Assembly: GCF_000452705.1 (NCBI RefSeq)
Contig: NZ_CP007014.1
Location: 2,666,001-2,730,000, forward strand
From: Pseudomonas syringae CC1557
GTDB lineage: Bacteria > Pseudomonadota > Gammaproteobacteria > Pseudomonadales > Pseudomonadaceae
Direction of reading: 5' to 3'
DNA: 64,000 nt
Shown here: positions 47,929 through 56,205 of the stretch, one piece after another
Position numbering within the stretch: the stretch's first letter is position 1
How the letters are laid out: every line of letters begins with the position of its first letter
Translations under genes and position numbers: made by a program
Notes under the pieces: model-generated
What the model was told of the DNA's origin: nothing
Database searches by the model: none
The model's input: only the letters and a program-made list of their open reading frames with translations

Positions 47929-48370
47929 AGCCTTCCAGTGCATAGCCACCGATACTCGTGCCCGTCAGGTGAGCGTCATCGCACCTGTAACTTCGCCGTT
48001 CGTAACTGTAAGAAGTCCGTGTCTGCTTTATGTCGCGAAGAAGCTGCCGGAATTGCCAGCCTTCCTCGACTTCGTAAGTCAGGTGTTTGTCATCAATGGC
48101 GACCACGCCATCGGAGTAGATCAACGTCTGCCTCGATCCGTTGTCACTGGGCAGAGTATGCGGATCGGCTTTTTGCTGATCGGTTCGCCAGGTCGCCTCA
48201 AGGAAAGCACGGCAGGCGGAAGCGCTGGGCAACGTCCGGTCTTCGATCGTGCTGGGTGGCAGTTGCCCGCTGGCATGCGCGCAAATGGGCAGGACCAGAA
48301 GTACAAGTGAAACCATGAAGCCTGCTGAGGCTTTACGAGGTGTTGTTCTCCAGACGGATGCAGTAGCCAT
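47906..48370 (-). CDS. Secreted protein of unknown function
   Basis: This encodes a 154-residue protein with a signal peptide (MVSLVLLVLPICAHASG) preceded by a short basic N-terminus. The mature part has three Cys and ends DAHLTGTSIGGYALEGYEAL. No family is recognised. Its end overlaps the start of the DUF4344 metallopeptidase gene, so the two are probably made together. The degenerate operator at 48496-48510 lies about 125 bases upstream. Confidence 0.7.
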   Translation of the reverse strand: MATASVWRTTPRKASAGFMVSLVLLVLPICAHASGQLPPSTIEDRTLPSASACRAFLEATWRTDQQKADPHTLPSDNGSRQTLIYSDGVVAIDDKHLTYEVEEGWQFRQLLRDIKQTRTSYSYERRSYRCDDAHLTGTSIGGYALEGYEALPDN

Positions 48371-48495
48371 ACTCCGTAGTTATCCTTAAATGCTCCACAG
48401 TCGGCGGCTTTTAATGTCGGCTATGAAGTCACGCTATCGGCCGCAATTGCGAAGGTTGGTTATTAGCAATTTACGGGGAAACGATAAAATTCCAA

Positions 48496-48510
48496 TAGAC
48501 ATCCGTACTA
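48496..48510 (-). promoter_or_regulatory. Degenerate island operator 13 (one base short)
   Basis: On the minus strand the sequence is TAGTACG-GA-TGT-CTA followed by TTGGAA. It equals the consensus except for one missing A in the promoter-proximal half. TAAATT lies 16 bases after TTGGAA. Position and flanks fit a promoter for the secreted protein and DUF4344 genes. Confidence 0.5.
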
Positions 48511-48590
48511 TAGGTGCCACGATCGTGCGTGTGCTAATAACTAAATTTAACAAGCGTTTTTTTAACGGCTCCGTGAAGATACCGAGATGC

Positions 48591-49322
48591 TCAAGGTAAG
48601 CGCGCTGTTTGTTTTCCTGGCATTGACGGTTGATATAAGTCGCCGCCAGGCGTGCATGGATTAAAGCTTCGGCTGATATTAAAGTCAGCCGCTTCTTGCA
48701 TGACAATGGTGAAGGTTGCTTCATCCTCGCTTTGCCAGTGCTCCAGTAGCGCCTGGTAACTCGGGACGAGCGTCTTTGGAGCCGTGAAATCCGTTTCGAT
48801 GTTGAACGCCTGGGGAAACAAACCAATCAAGAAAGCGTCACTCGTGCCGCGCTTTATTCTGCGCATCTCACGCATCGTGTTAATGCGCTGGTCTTTCTCG
48901 GCTATTTCGATAAATAAACGGGCACAGATCTTGGCGCGGCCCCACCAGGAAAACATCGCCGCACCGGCAGCCCTCATGCCATATTTAAACTCTCTTGACC
49001 AGTTTCCCAGATCCTGACGCATATGGCTGTACATACCGTCCCAACTCAGCAAGAGCGTTCTTAAGGATGCGGCACGCTGGAGCGTGTGGCTGAGCATTGG
49101 CCTGTCGCCGCGAAGAAACGCGTTACAGCTGGCCAAATCGTAGTAATGAGCCAGGCTGTCCAAAGGCAGTCCTGTCTTGGCGTGCATTGGCCCTGGAGCA
49201 TCTGTGTAGCCCTGAACAGCCGCTGTGAAGCGCTCGTATTTGCCACTAAGCCCGGCGTGTTCGTTCCACTCGCGACAATCCAGTGCGATGGGCTTTAGGG
49301 AAGGATGGATATTGCTTTGCAT
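48591..49322 (-). pseudogene. Imm49-like immunity protein gene, frameshifted near its end
   Basis: The main frame reads MFSWWGRAKICARLFIEIAE, MREMRRIKRGTSDAFLIGLF, PQAFNIETDF and EAADFNISRS. I associate this pattern, tentatively, with immunity 49 family proteins of polymorphic toxin systems. After ISRS the main frame ends in unrelated sequence, while the next frame continues ALIHARLAATYINRQCQENK and AYLEHLGIFTEPL, which looks like the authentic C-terminus. AGGAG lies upstream of ATG 49322. No matching toxin gene is visible nearby. Confidence 0.5.
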
Positions 49323-49360
49323 GCGAAGCGGCACTCCTGAGTCTGATGATGTGAATGCGA

Positions 49361-50077
49361 TTATTGAGGGTTTTGCAGAAACACCACATACCCCGAAAAT
49401 CCCTCACTGCGCTCCAGATAAGCCGGTGCGTTCCACTCACCGCCCTGAATCAGTCCCACTTTGAAAGGCAGCCCTAGGCGACTCAGTCGTGGCAGATAGG
49501 CTTTGTAATCCGGAATGCTGTGCCTGCCCTGATAGGTTTGAACCACTACCTCATCGATCACGCCTTTGAGCTCGCCGATGACTGAAGCGTCGGCGTTGCT
49601 GCTCCAGTCCATCAAGCCCGTGATGCTCAACTGATAGTTGTCGGGAAGGCGCTGGCGCAGATCGCGCAGGAAATCCACATATTCGTTGAGGTAACGCGTA
49701 CGGGCGTCAAAGTCTATCTGAATGCCGACAACGTTATTACCGGCCTGCTGCCATCTATTGAGTTGCCCGAGCAACTGCGTGTAGACAGATTCCGGCCAGC
49801 GTAGGGTATGTGCACGATAAACAATCCAGAGCTCTTCCTGAGGCAGCCTGGAGACTGGCATGCCCTGAGCGAAAAAATTCACGCGCCGATACCGCTCATT
49901 GCGTGAACTGCTGATTTGTCCTTGCAGCACATACAGCGTTTTGGCCTTGGCGAGCACGTCTTGCGATGACACTCCTCCCCATAGCCAGAACGCATCATAT
50001 CCGTCGGCCTTAACTGCGGCAGATGCCGTAGCAACATGCAGCAGGCTGACCAAGGTCAGCCATAACAGCGCCCGCAT
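49361..50077 (-). CDS. DUF3142 secreted protein
   Basis: This encodes a 238-residue protein with a signal peptide ending HVATASA. It has DAFWLWGGVSSQDVLAKAKT at the start and VVGIQIDFDARTRYLNEYVD in the middle, a TIM-barrel-like pattern typical of DUF3142. VVVQTYQGRHSI and FKVGLIQGG continue the barrel. The function is unknown. The start follows directly after the stop of the large upstream gene. Confidence 0.85.
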   Translation of the reverse strand: MRALLWLTLVSLLHVATASAAVKADGYDAFWLWGGVSSQDVLAKAKTLYVLQGQISSSRNERYRRVNFFAQGMPVSRLPQEELWIVYRAHTLRWPESVYTQLLGQLNRWQQAGNNVVGIQIDFDARTRYLNEYVDFLRDLRQRLPDNYQLSITGLMDWSSNADASVIGELKGVIDEVVVQTYQGRHSIPDYKAYLPRLSRLGLPFKVGLIQGGEWNAPAYLERSEGFSGYVVFLQNPQ

Positions 50078-52255
50078 TTACCAGTAATACTGTTGGGATT
50101 TCGCCCAACGCGTATCAGCAAATTCCTTCTTGAGGTCCTGGAACCAGAATCTACGGACTTTGGGTTCTACATCCTCTCCGCCACAACTATTGATACCGGT
50201 TGGCCCATAGCAATTGATGCCGCGGTAAAGCGCATAAGCGACGTCTGTATGGGTGGCCTTTGGATCGTTGATGACCGTGACATAAGCGGTATGTCGCGAG
50301 AACGACTCGCCCGGGAAACCCGAGGGACCGTTGCCCAGCACGCCATCAGTCGGCCTTTCATTCAGTGGCGAGTCGTCCAGATGGTTACGCAACATGAACT
50401 CGCCCATACAAATCAAACCCTGGGAGTCGCCCGGGTTTTTGTCCAGTGCTGCCGCAGTTTCGGCAATGCCTGGGCAACGGTAACCGGACTCTGCCTTTTC
50501 ACCGTTCCACTTGAACAATGCCAGTGAATGGCCCTGATCATATTGATAGCCCAAGCTGTAACTGAGCTTGGTGTCAGGCACTTGATCAGGCAGTTGTTTC
50601 AGGTCCTTGGCAAACGCTGCGAACTGACCGTGCACCAATTGTTTATAGAGCAGCAGGAAGAGGGCGGTGTCGCGTTCAGTTTTGCTGATCCCTTGACTAA
50701 TTTGTTGACGAAGCAGGTCTGCATTGGCCGATTTGGCTAGCAGGATATACCGCACTTTCTCGTTCTTGATCGGTGAGTCTGCGCGGAATGCATCTGCTAC
50801 CTGGCCGTTTCGCTCATAGTTCATTGCCAGCACGAGTTGCAGTTGCTCTTGCTGCAAAGGCAATTGGGCCTTGCTCAACAAGTGCAGCCAGAGTTGCTGT
50901 GCCTTCTTGTCGTCCTTGATAGCTTCAAGGGCTAGGCCCCGCAACATTTGCTGGCTGAACGCGACATAGCTCAGCGTGTCGGGCACCTCGGACGGCAACA
51001 ATTGCAGCGCGCGATTCGGATTTTTTTCGGTATAGAAGGCGACCGCTGCTTGCAGATAGCTGAAGAGTGCTGGCTGTTGAGCAAAAATATCCTTCTGCTG
51101 AAGCAGCGCCGGTTCAGTCAACGTGTTCGAGATCCCCACCCGCATCCACATCAGGTCATTGACAGCCGTAATCAGTGGCGAACTGACAGGCGCTTTGTTG
51201 GGGGTGATCAGCTTCAGATCCAGTTCGCGAATCAGCGCATTGTAGGCGGTGCTGTCGGCTTGAGTGACTTTGTCGATGTCGGCAAACATTGCTTCGTACT
51301 CGGCAGCAAGCTTGTTGGTGTCCTGTAACAGCCAGTAGACACGGCGCAGCAGCCCTTTGGCGGTGGCGGAATACGTGCCCGACGGGAACGTTTCAAGGTA
51401 CTTGTCGAAGGCATTCTCGGCGCGTTGGGCAGCCGCTTTATCGACCCGGTCAGGCTTCAACTCGCCGTAATCAAAGGCCTTCTCCTGAGCCAGGTTCAAC
51501 TCGCTGCGGCCGATCATGTACAGCGATGTGTCTTTCAACCAGGGGTTGGGATTATCCGCGAGCGACGTGAAGCCATAGGTGGATTCAAGGAACCGACCGC
51601 TGTAAAAATCTCCCGCAGCCTCCAGATAGGTAGCAAAAGACTTGCCTGCAGTGGACTTCACATCCACGGGCAGCATGCTTTTAACTTGCTCTCGCTCCCA
51701 ACTGCACGACGAGAGCATGCGCAACCGACTCGCGCCTAGTGCAGAGCGTTCAGCAGGAGATAAGTCCGCAGTCTTAACCAGCGCCTGAATAAAATTTGCA
51801 GCTGTCTGTTCATTGTTGCTTCGGCAACGACTGCCTTCACCGTTGACCAGTGTCGAGCTGGCGACCTCTGCCTGCTCGCGCTTGATTCCAAGGCTTGTCA
51901 GCAATGCATCAAGGCTCTGACCTTTTACGCTATCGGGAGACTTCTCGTCCGCATCGTCTGACCCAGGTTGAAGGCGGTAGTAGGCGAAAGGCACCTCACC
52001 ATAACCTTCTGCGATGTCATCTTTGCTCAAGGGCGCGGGCGTTAGCGGCAGTTTGCCGGAGTCTGCCAGTAACAGGCGCAAGTTGACGGTGCTGTCATTA
52101 CTGGGGCTGAGAAAAGGGAGATTGCTGCAAACGCTGAATTGATTCTTATTGACTGACCAGGTCGGCGCGCACGAGTCATCATCACTTGCCTGAGCCTGGA
52201 AAGCAGTGATCGCACTTACAGCAAGAGCCAGAGTAGTCAGCAACCGATGGTGCAT
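50078..52255 (-). CDS. Large periplasmic TPR-like protein (YfiO-related in annotation)
   Basis: This encodes a 725-residue secreted protein. ATG 52255 follows GAAGGATG and starts a signal peptide ending FQAQAS. The long mature part is helical with repeat-like segments (AENAFDKYLETFPSGTYSAT; LRGLALEAIKDDKKAQQLWL) that resemble TPR units. It ends in a Cys-containing region (INCYGPTGINSCGGEDV). Such proteins sit beside DUF3142 genes in pseudomonads. Operator 9 lies upstream on this side as well as on the plus side. Confidence 0.75.
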   Translation of the reverse strand: MHHRLLTTLALAVSAITAFQAQASDDDSCAPTWSVNKNQFSVCSNLPFLSPSNDSTVNLRLLLADSGKLPLTPAPLSKDDIAEGYGEVPFAYYRLQPGSDDADEKSPDSVKGQSLDALLTSLGIKREQAEVASSTLVNGEGSRCRSNNEQTAANFIQALVKTADLSPAERSALGASRLRMLSSCSWEREQVKSMLPVDVKSTAGKSFATYLEAAGDFYSGRFLESTYGFTSLADNPNPWLKDTSLYMIGRSELNLAQEKAFDYGELKPDRVDKAAAQRAENAFDKYLETFPSGTYSATAKGLLRRVYWLLQDTNKLAAEYEAMFADIDKVTQADSTAYNALIRELDLKLITPNKAPVSSPLITAVNDLMWMRVGISNTLTEPALLQQKDIFAQQPALFSYLQAAVAFYTEKNPNRALQLLPSEVPDTLSYVAFSQQMLRGLALEAIKDDKKAQQLWLHLLSKAQLPLQQEQLQLVLAMNYERNGQVADAFRADSPIKNEKVRYILLAKSANADLLRQQISQGISKTERDTALFLLLYKQLVHGQFAAFAKDLKQLPDQVPDTKLSYSLGYQYDQGHSLALFKWNGEKAESGYRCPGIAETAAALDKNPGDSQGLICMGEFMLRNHLDDSPLNERPTDGVLGNGPSGFPGESFSRHTAYVTVINDPKATHTDVAYALYRGINCYGPTGINSCGGEDVEPKVRRFWFQDLKKEFADTRWAKSQQYYW

Positions 52256-52341
52256 AGAACATCCTTCATAGATAACTAACAGATCAGCGATGCGCATGAG
52301 TGGCATTGAGAAAGGCTATACCGAGGGGCCACACGAACAAA

Positions 52342-52357
52342 TAGCACACATGTGCTA
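52342..52357. promoter_or_regulatory. Island operator 9 (TAGCACA-CA-TGTGCTA), divergent
   Basis: Perfect inverted repeat between divergent genes. On the plus strand TTGAAA follows, with AATTAA/ATTAAT at 23-24 bases. On the minus strand TATAGC starts 21 bases beyond the motif. It could control both the large periplasmic protein and the plus-strand pair. Confidence 0.75.
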
Positions 52358-52476
52358 TTGAAAACGGCCTGGCATGAATGAATTAATTGCTGTCATTGGG
52401 TACATCTTTTCGAAGACGATCACCAAACGCGAGTCATAACAGGCGAGCACGATCAGAATCCATCAAGGGGTTGTCC

Positions 52477-52881
52477 ATGGAACTAGCTCCTGGACTGAAC
52501 GTTAGAAGATTTTTTCGACATGCCGCGCTATACAGTTCAGGGGTCGTCATCGGAGTTTTCATCTTTCTGATGTGGGACTCGGTGCGTTCGCCATCTTTTC
52601 TAACTGATGGATTACCCACTTCATGGAACGCCGCGTCTGCGGAATTTGACAGCCGACTGCGCACCCGTTTTCCATTGGGTATGCCCGCAGGTGATTTCAT
52701 TCGCGAACTCAACAAGGAAGGTTTCAAGCCCACGTGGTTTGAGAGGGCAGGTTATTACGGTGCTGTACGACGCGAGGGATGGATACCGTGCAGAGTGACT
52801 GCCCGGGTCCGCTGGCAGCCTGGGCCGGGTGATACGCTGGCTTACGTTGACGGCAACTACCGGGAGGAGGGCTGTCTGTAA
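52477..52881 (+). CDS. Small membrane-anchored protein of unknown function
   Basis: This encodes a 134-residue protein. ATG 52477 follows AAGGGG at good spacing. One N-terminal membrane helix (about 18-35, SSGVVIGVFIFLMWDSV) anchors a periplasmic domain with FPLGMPAGDFIRELNKEGFK, a pattern like BamE/SmpA-type or DUF6393-like domains, though I cannot fix the family. Two cysteines lie near the end. First plus-strand gene after operator 9. Confidence 0.7.
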   Translation: MELAPGLNVRRFFRHAALYSSGVVIGVFIFLMWDSVRSPSFLTDGLPTSWNAASAEFDSRLRTRFPLGMPAGDFIRELNKEGFKPTWFERAGYYGAVRREGWIPCRVTARVRWQPGPGDTLAYVDGNYREEGCL

Positions 52882-52939
52882 AACCCCATCAACAGTTTCC
52901 CGGGAAACATCAGATCAAGAATTACCAAGGATTCCCGTA

Positions 52940-54097
52940 ATGAAGTACCCCGCGGTTGCAGTTCTTTTGCTGGCTTTCTCCTCTCAGCATGCTCTGGCGC
53001 GATTCATGGATTGTGGTAAGGCATCAGCCGAAATAGAGCATTTGATATGCGCCGACCCCCGCTTGGTGGCTGCTGACGCGGCAATGGGTAAAGCCTATGC
53101 GGAGATCCTGAAGAGCACCGATGATGCCGGAATTCGCAGCATGCTGATTTCGAGCCAGCGTCGCTGGATTGCGGCAAGAGATCAGGGGCTCGGGGAACTG
53201 CGTAACAGTGTTAATGAGCGGACAGGTGTGCCATACACCCGGCAGGCACGTAGCAATATCGTGCTGAAAGCGATGCAGGAGCGTACTCGGCAACCGGGCC
53301 GGACTTCAGATCAGGCATCGGCGAAACCTGGCCTGGTTCAGCGAGCGATTGACCAGCGTACGTTTGATGCAGGATTTACAGGTGGCCAGTTTGACGGAAG
53401 TATCGTTGAATGTGAATTTGTGCCACAAGCGGATGCGTATGCTTACGGTTGTTTCGGGACTCGTTTTTTTCAGAATAACAACCGGGTCTGCAGTGTTTCT
53501 CAGGACTGGGCCAGCGGGGAGCTGTATCAGACCCGCTCTGTTGCGGACGTCATTGGAGGTAAGCCGAAGATGATTGCCACATGCAAGTCGGGTATCAAGG
53601 ATTGCGCTGAAGGCAGTCATGGCTGGAGTGCAAGGTCCGGGCAGCCGGATGCAGATACGCAACGTATCTATGACCAGATTGGTAAACAAACGCTGACCAG
53701 TCTGGACGTCGAACTCTGGGCCGAAGAGGGCAATGAGCAGTGGTTGAAACAATGCCTGACAGATCCCGGTTTTCCATGGGGCGCGTCTGCAGACCTGAAC
53801 GCCATGTTTGACGAGATTTACGCGTCGAGAAAGCCAGTCGGGTTTGAGCAAATCGATGTCAGCGATGTGGTCACCCGATATTTTCCGCTGAATACCCGCC
53901 ATGCTGCGCTCATCCAGTCATTCACGCCACCCGGGACATGGACGATTGTTGAGGATCTGCCAGACAGACTTGTCGTTCGGGATAACCGGGGGCGAGCTAT
54001 GATTGAACCTGATGCCAGTTCCGTTGTGATGACCTTCGCGTTCAGTAGAGACAGTACGCTTAGTCAGGTAACTGCCGTTCTCATAAAAAGCCAGTAG
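52940..54097 (+). CDS. Secreted protein with N-terminal LprI (DUF1311) domain
   Basis: This encodes a 385-residue protein with a signal peptide ending HALARF. Residues 20-90 follow the LprI pattern (MDCGKASAEIEHLICADPRL, then SQRRWIAARDQG). The remaining 290 residues are unknown and contain cysteine pairs (VECEFVPQ, YGCFGTRFF, RVCSVS, ATCKSG, KDCAEG). It is the third LprI-type protein in the window whose gene lies next to an island operator. Confidence 0.8.
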   Translation: MKYPAVAVLLLAFSSQHALARFMDCGKASAEIEHLICADPRLVAADAAMGKAYAEILKSTDDAGIRSMLISSQRRWIAARDQGLGELRNSVNERTGVPYTRQARSNIVLKAMQERTRQPGRTSDQASAKPGLVQRAIDQRTFDAGFTGGQFDGSIVECEFVPQADAYAYGCFGTRFFQNNNRVCSVSQDWASGELYQTRSVADVIGGKPKMIATCKSGIKDCAEGSHGWSARSGQPDADTQRIYDQIGKQTLTSLDVELWAEEGNEQWLKQCLTDPGFPWGASADLNAMFDEIYASRKPVGFEQIDVSDVVTRYFPLNTRHAALIQSFTPPGTWTIVEDLPDRLVVRDNRGRAMIEPDASSVVMTFAFSRDSTLSQVTAVLIKSQ

Positions 54098-54216
54098 AGA
54101 GAAGCTGGTCTGGATCACATCGCAACTTGGCGCAACATTGAACGCTTTCCCGTGAGCGAGCAGGACACTTCAGTTTGCCCGCCCATACCAACCTTCAATA
54201 CGTGATGGAGTTATAA

Positions 54217-54591
54217 ATGTCTAAGCTTGCAGAGTTTCGTTTGCTGGAAAGAAAATTGGCCGAACAGCTCAAAGAGCTGGATGCGCTGAAAGGCGATGAA
54301 GAGCTAAAGAAAGAGATCGAATTCGAAACCAGATTACGCAACCTGTTGGCTGATTACAGTTTCAGCCTAAAAAATGTGGTGGCGGTGCTTGATCCCCAGG
54401 CCTTTGCTCTCCGACTCGAGACTGAAAAGCCCGTCAGCGCGCGTAAAACCCGTAGAGCGCGAGTAATCAAAGTGTTCAAGAACCCTGAAACCGGGGAGGT
54501 TGTTGAAACGAAAGGAGGCAATCATCGCACCCTTAAAGAGTGGAAGGCCAAGTACGGTGCAGATGTCGTGGACTCGTGGCTCGCCAACTGA
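54217..54591 (+). CDS. MvaT-family H-NS-like nucleoid protein
   Basis: This encodes a 124-residue protein. The N-terminal coiled coil (MSKLAEFRLLERKLAEQLKE and onward) drives oligomerisation. The C-terminal DNA-binding part is FKNPETGEVVETKGGNHRTL followed by KEWKAKYGADVVDSW, the MvaT/MvaU hallmark. MvaT proteins silence AT-rich acquired DNA in Pseudomonas. It lies in the island without an operator of its own and is followed by a strong terminator. It may be an island-borne paralogue of the core MvaT. Confidence 0.93.
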   Translation: MSKLAEFRLLERKLAEQLKELDALKGDEELKKEIEFETRLRNLLADYSFSLKNVVAVLDPQAFALRLETEKPVSARKTRRARVIKVFKNPETGEVVETKGGNHRTLKEWKAKYGADVVDSWLAN

Positions 54592-54618
54592 TTTGAATAA
54601 GCAGACACCCAATAGTGC

Positions 54619-54665
54619 GCCGGGGTGCGGCCGTATGATTTTTCATACATGACCCCGGCTTTTTC
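54619..54665 (+). terminator. Intrinsic terminator after the MvaT-like gene
   Basis: GCCGGGGT and ACCCCGGC pair as an outer stem around an inner GTATGA-TTTT-TCATAC hairpin. A TTTTTC tract follows directly. This is the best intrinsic terminator in the window. Confidence 0.8.
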
Positions 54666-54698
54666 TTCGATACACCTTAATTGCTTTATTCCCTTCCA

Positions 54699-54714
54699 TA
54701 GCACATGTGTACTA
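54699..54714 (+). promoter_or_regulatory. Island operator 10 (TAGCACA-TG-TGTACTA)
   Basis: A T-rich -35 region follows, and TATAGT (54738-54743) starts exactly 23 bases beyond the motif. The lipoprotein gene starts at 54781. This is the model promoter for the set. Confidence 0.85.
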
Positions 54715-54780
54715 TTTTTTAACGGACTGGTAGCGGGTATAGTCTGTTTTATATCGCTATCGCTCTGGAGACGAAACTGC

Positions 54781-55095
54781 ATGTTAAAAAAAATCGCGTT
54801 GACGCTTCTTATTGCTTCAAGTCTCGCAGGCTGCAATGTCATTGCCAGCAAAACCAATGTGCTGGATGACGAGAAGATCAAATCGATTGGCGCTGGAGCT
54901 TTGGGTTATGCGCCAGAAGATTTGACCCTCGTCAATCGTCGTACCGACGGCACTAACACCTACGCCAACTTCAAGACCAACGATAAAAAAGAGTTCGTTT
55001 GCATTATTAACGGTGGCAACCTGCTGACCATGGGCATGACCAATCCGCCTTCATGCTCGAAAAAGGGCGAACCCGTCAAGCAATCGCCTTACTAA
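54781..55095 (+). CDS. Small lipoprotein of unknown function
   Basis: This encodes a 104-residue protein with lipoprotein signal MLKKIALTLLIASSLAGC and Cys18 as the lipidation site. GGAGACG precedes the ATG. The mature part of 87 residues includes IGAGALGYAPEDLTLVNRRT and FKTNDKKEFVCIINGG, with a second Cys near the end. No family is recognised. It stands directly downstream of operator 10. Confidence 0.8.
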   Translation: MLKKIALTLLIASSLAGCNVIASKTNVLDDEKIKSIGAGALGYAPEDLTLVNRRTDGTNTYANFKTNDKKEFVCIINGGNLLTMGMTNPPSCSKKGEPVKQSPY

Positions 55096-55286
55096 TATCG
55101 ACAGTCACTCGTTCAATTTTAATGGGTTGATCTCGGTGTATGACACGGTGATCAACTCAGGTTTTTTTCAACGCTTAATAACCCTCGTTTTCATAAGTAT
55201 TAACCATCATGAAATAGTTAATTCTTCCAGCATTGTTAATTATGAGGAAGTCGGGCTGCAGTACGATAAACCCGGAGAGAGGCATC

Positions 55287-55637
55287 GCCAGCGAGCTGGT
55301 AGGGCAGAATGTAAGTGAGGCTTTGAATCGTCTGGTACTCTCCATGGGTAGCCCAGATATATCACTCCCTCGATCAGCAATCCTGAATATACCTTTTATG
55401 AGTGGATGAGCAACGAAAGTTATTGCGACGTCCCACGACTCGCCGGCTCATACACTAACGCCTCTCGAGGCCAAGTGCAGGATGTAGCAAATTGGACCTC
55501 AGATCGCAAACACGGCCTGCAGGATAAATATGACCGGTAACTCCAAAGGCCTTATCGAGTACTACTAAACCATAGGCTGTGGCTTTATGGGGATGGGTAA
55601 TGCTGGATCGCTGCACAAGTGGAGGGGGATTAACTAA
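55287..55637 (+). pseudogene. Decayed copy of the lipoprotein gene at 28375
   Basis: Blocks in different frames match the intact lipoprotein in order: NVSEALNRLVLSMGSPD corresponds to DVNEAIAKLAPLMGGPPD; YEWMSNESYCDV to the TWREYCSVNV region; and NSKGLIEYY-TIGCGFMGMGNAGSLHK to DSKDIVVDYKVENCGFMDAFFGSGELKK, read in parts. In-frame stops and frame changes show that it is dead. The signal-peptide part is not recognisable. No operator precedes it directly. Confidence 0.7.
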
Positions 55638-55739
55638 GGTTACTCGCAATTCAGTTTTCGGGGCCTAATCGACATTGGTCGATCGGCTCTCTTCGGTTCT
55701 CATCAAACAGCATGCAGACTACTGGATTGAAAAGTATTT

Positions 55740-56045
55740 TCTGTAGGATCTGCCGAAGGCTGCGAAGCATTTCTCCTAATCCACCGCGATCGCAGTCTTC
55801 GGCAGCTCAGGCCCAATGTTTTCCGCGAGACAGTGCGGTGCCATCGATACCGGGGTAGCTCTCATCAACAAGCTACAACTATTGAGTTTGGAATGCTTTT
55901 CCGAGCTCACGAGCACCGCGGGGCGGCGGTGGCGATCTGTCTGATACACCGCTATCGCGGCCTTGTGGTGCTCGATGGAGCGCCAACCCGTTCGTTCCTA
56001 CAGTCCAATATTTGCTCCGGATACAGGGGCGGCTCCTACGCAATA
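55740..56045. repeat. Cluster of Pseudomonas-type palindromic repeats
   Basis: A first element pairs CTGCCGAAGGCTGCGA (near 55750) with TCGCAGTCTTCGGCAG (near 55790). A second long imperfect hairpin runs from GAGCACCGCGG (55911) to CCTTGTGGTGCTC (55976). GGGGCGGCTCCTACGC follows near 56028. Together they fill the gap before operator 11 and contain no gene. Confidence 0.6.
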
Positions 56046-56072
56046 AAAGCCCACATCTGCAGCATGGTCATA

Positions 56073-56088
56073 TAGCACATATGTGCTA
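56073..56088 (+). promoter_or_regulatory. Island operator 11 (TAGCACA-TA-TGTGCTA)
   Basis: This is the most symmetric copy (16-bp perfect palindrome). TTGAGC follows after one T, and TACCGT starts 23 bases beyond the motif. The secreted protein gene starts at 56206. Confidence 0.8.
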
Positions 56089-56205
56089 TTGAGCGCGTTT
56101 GTAGCGACTGATACCGTCCCAGGTTTGTCTTTGCGTCGACGCAGCCAATGATTCGTGCAGCGAGAGCCAGACGGAGGGCGTTTATTACGGGCGAAGAGGC
56201 GGTCC

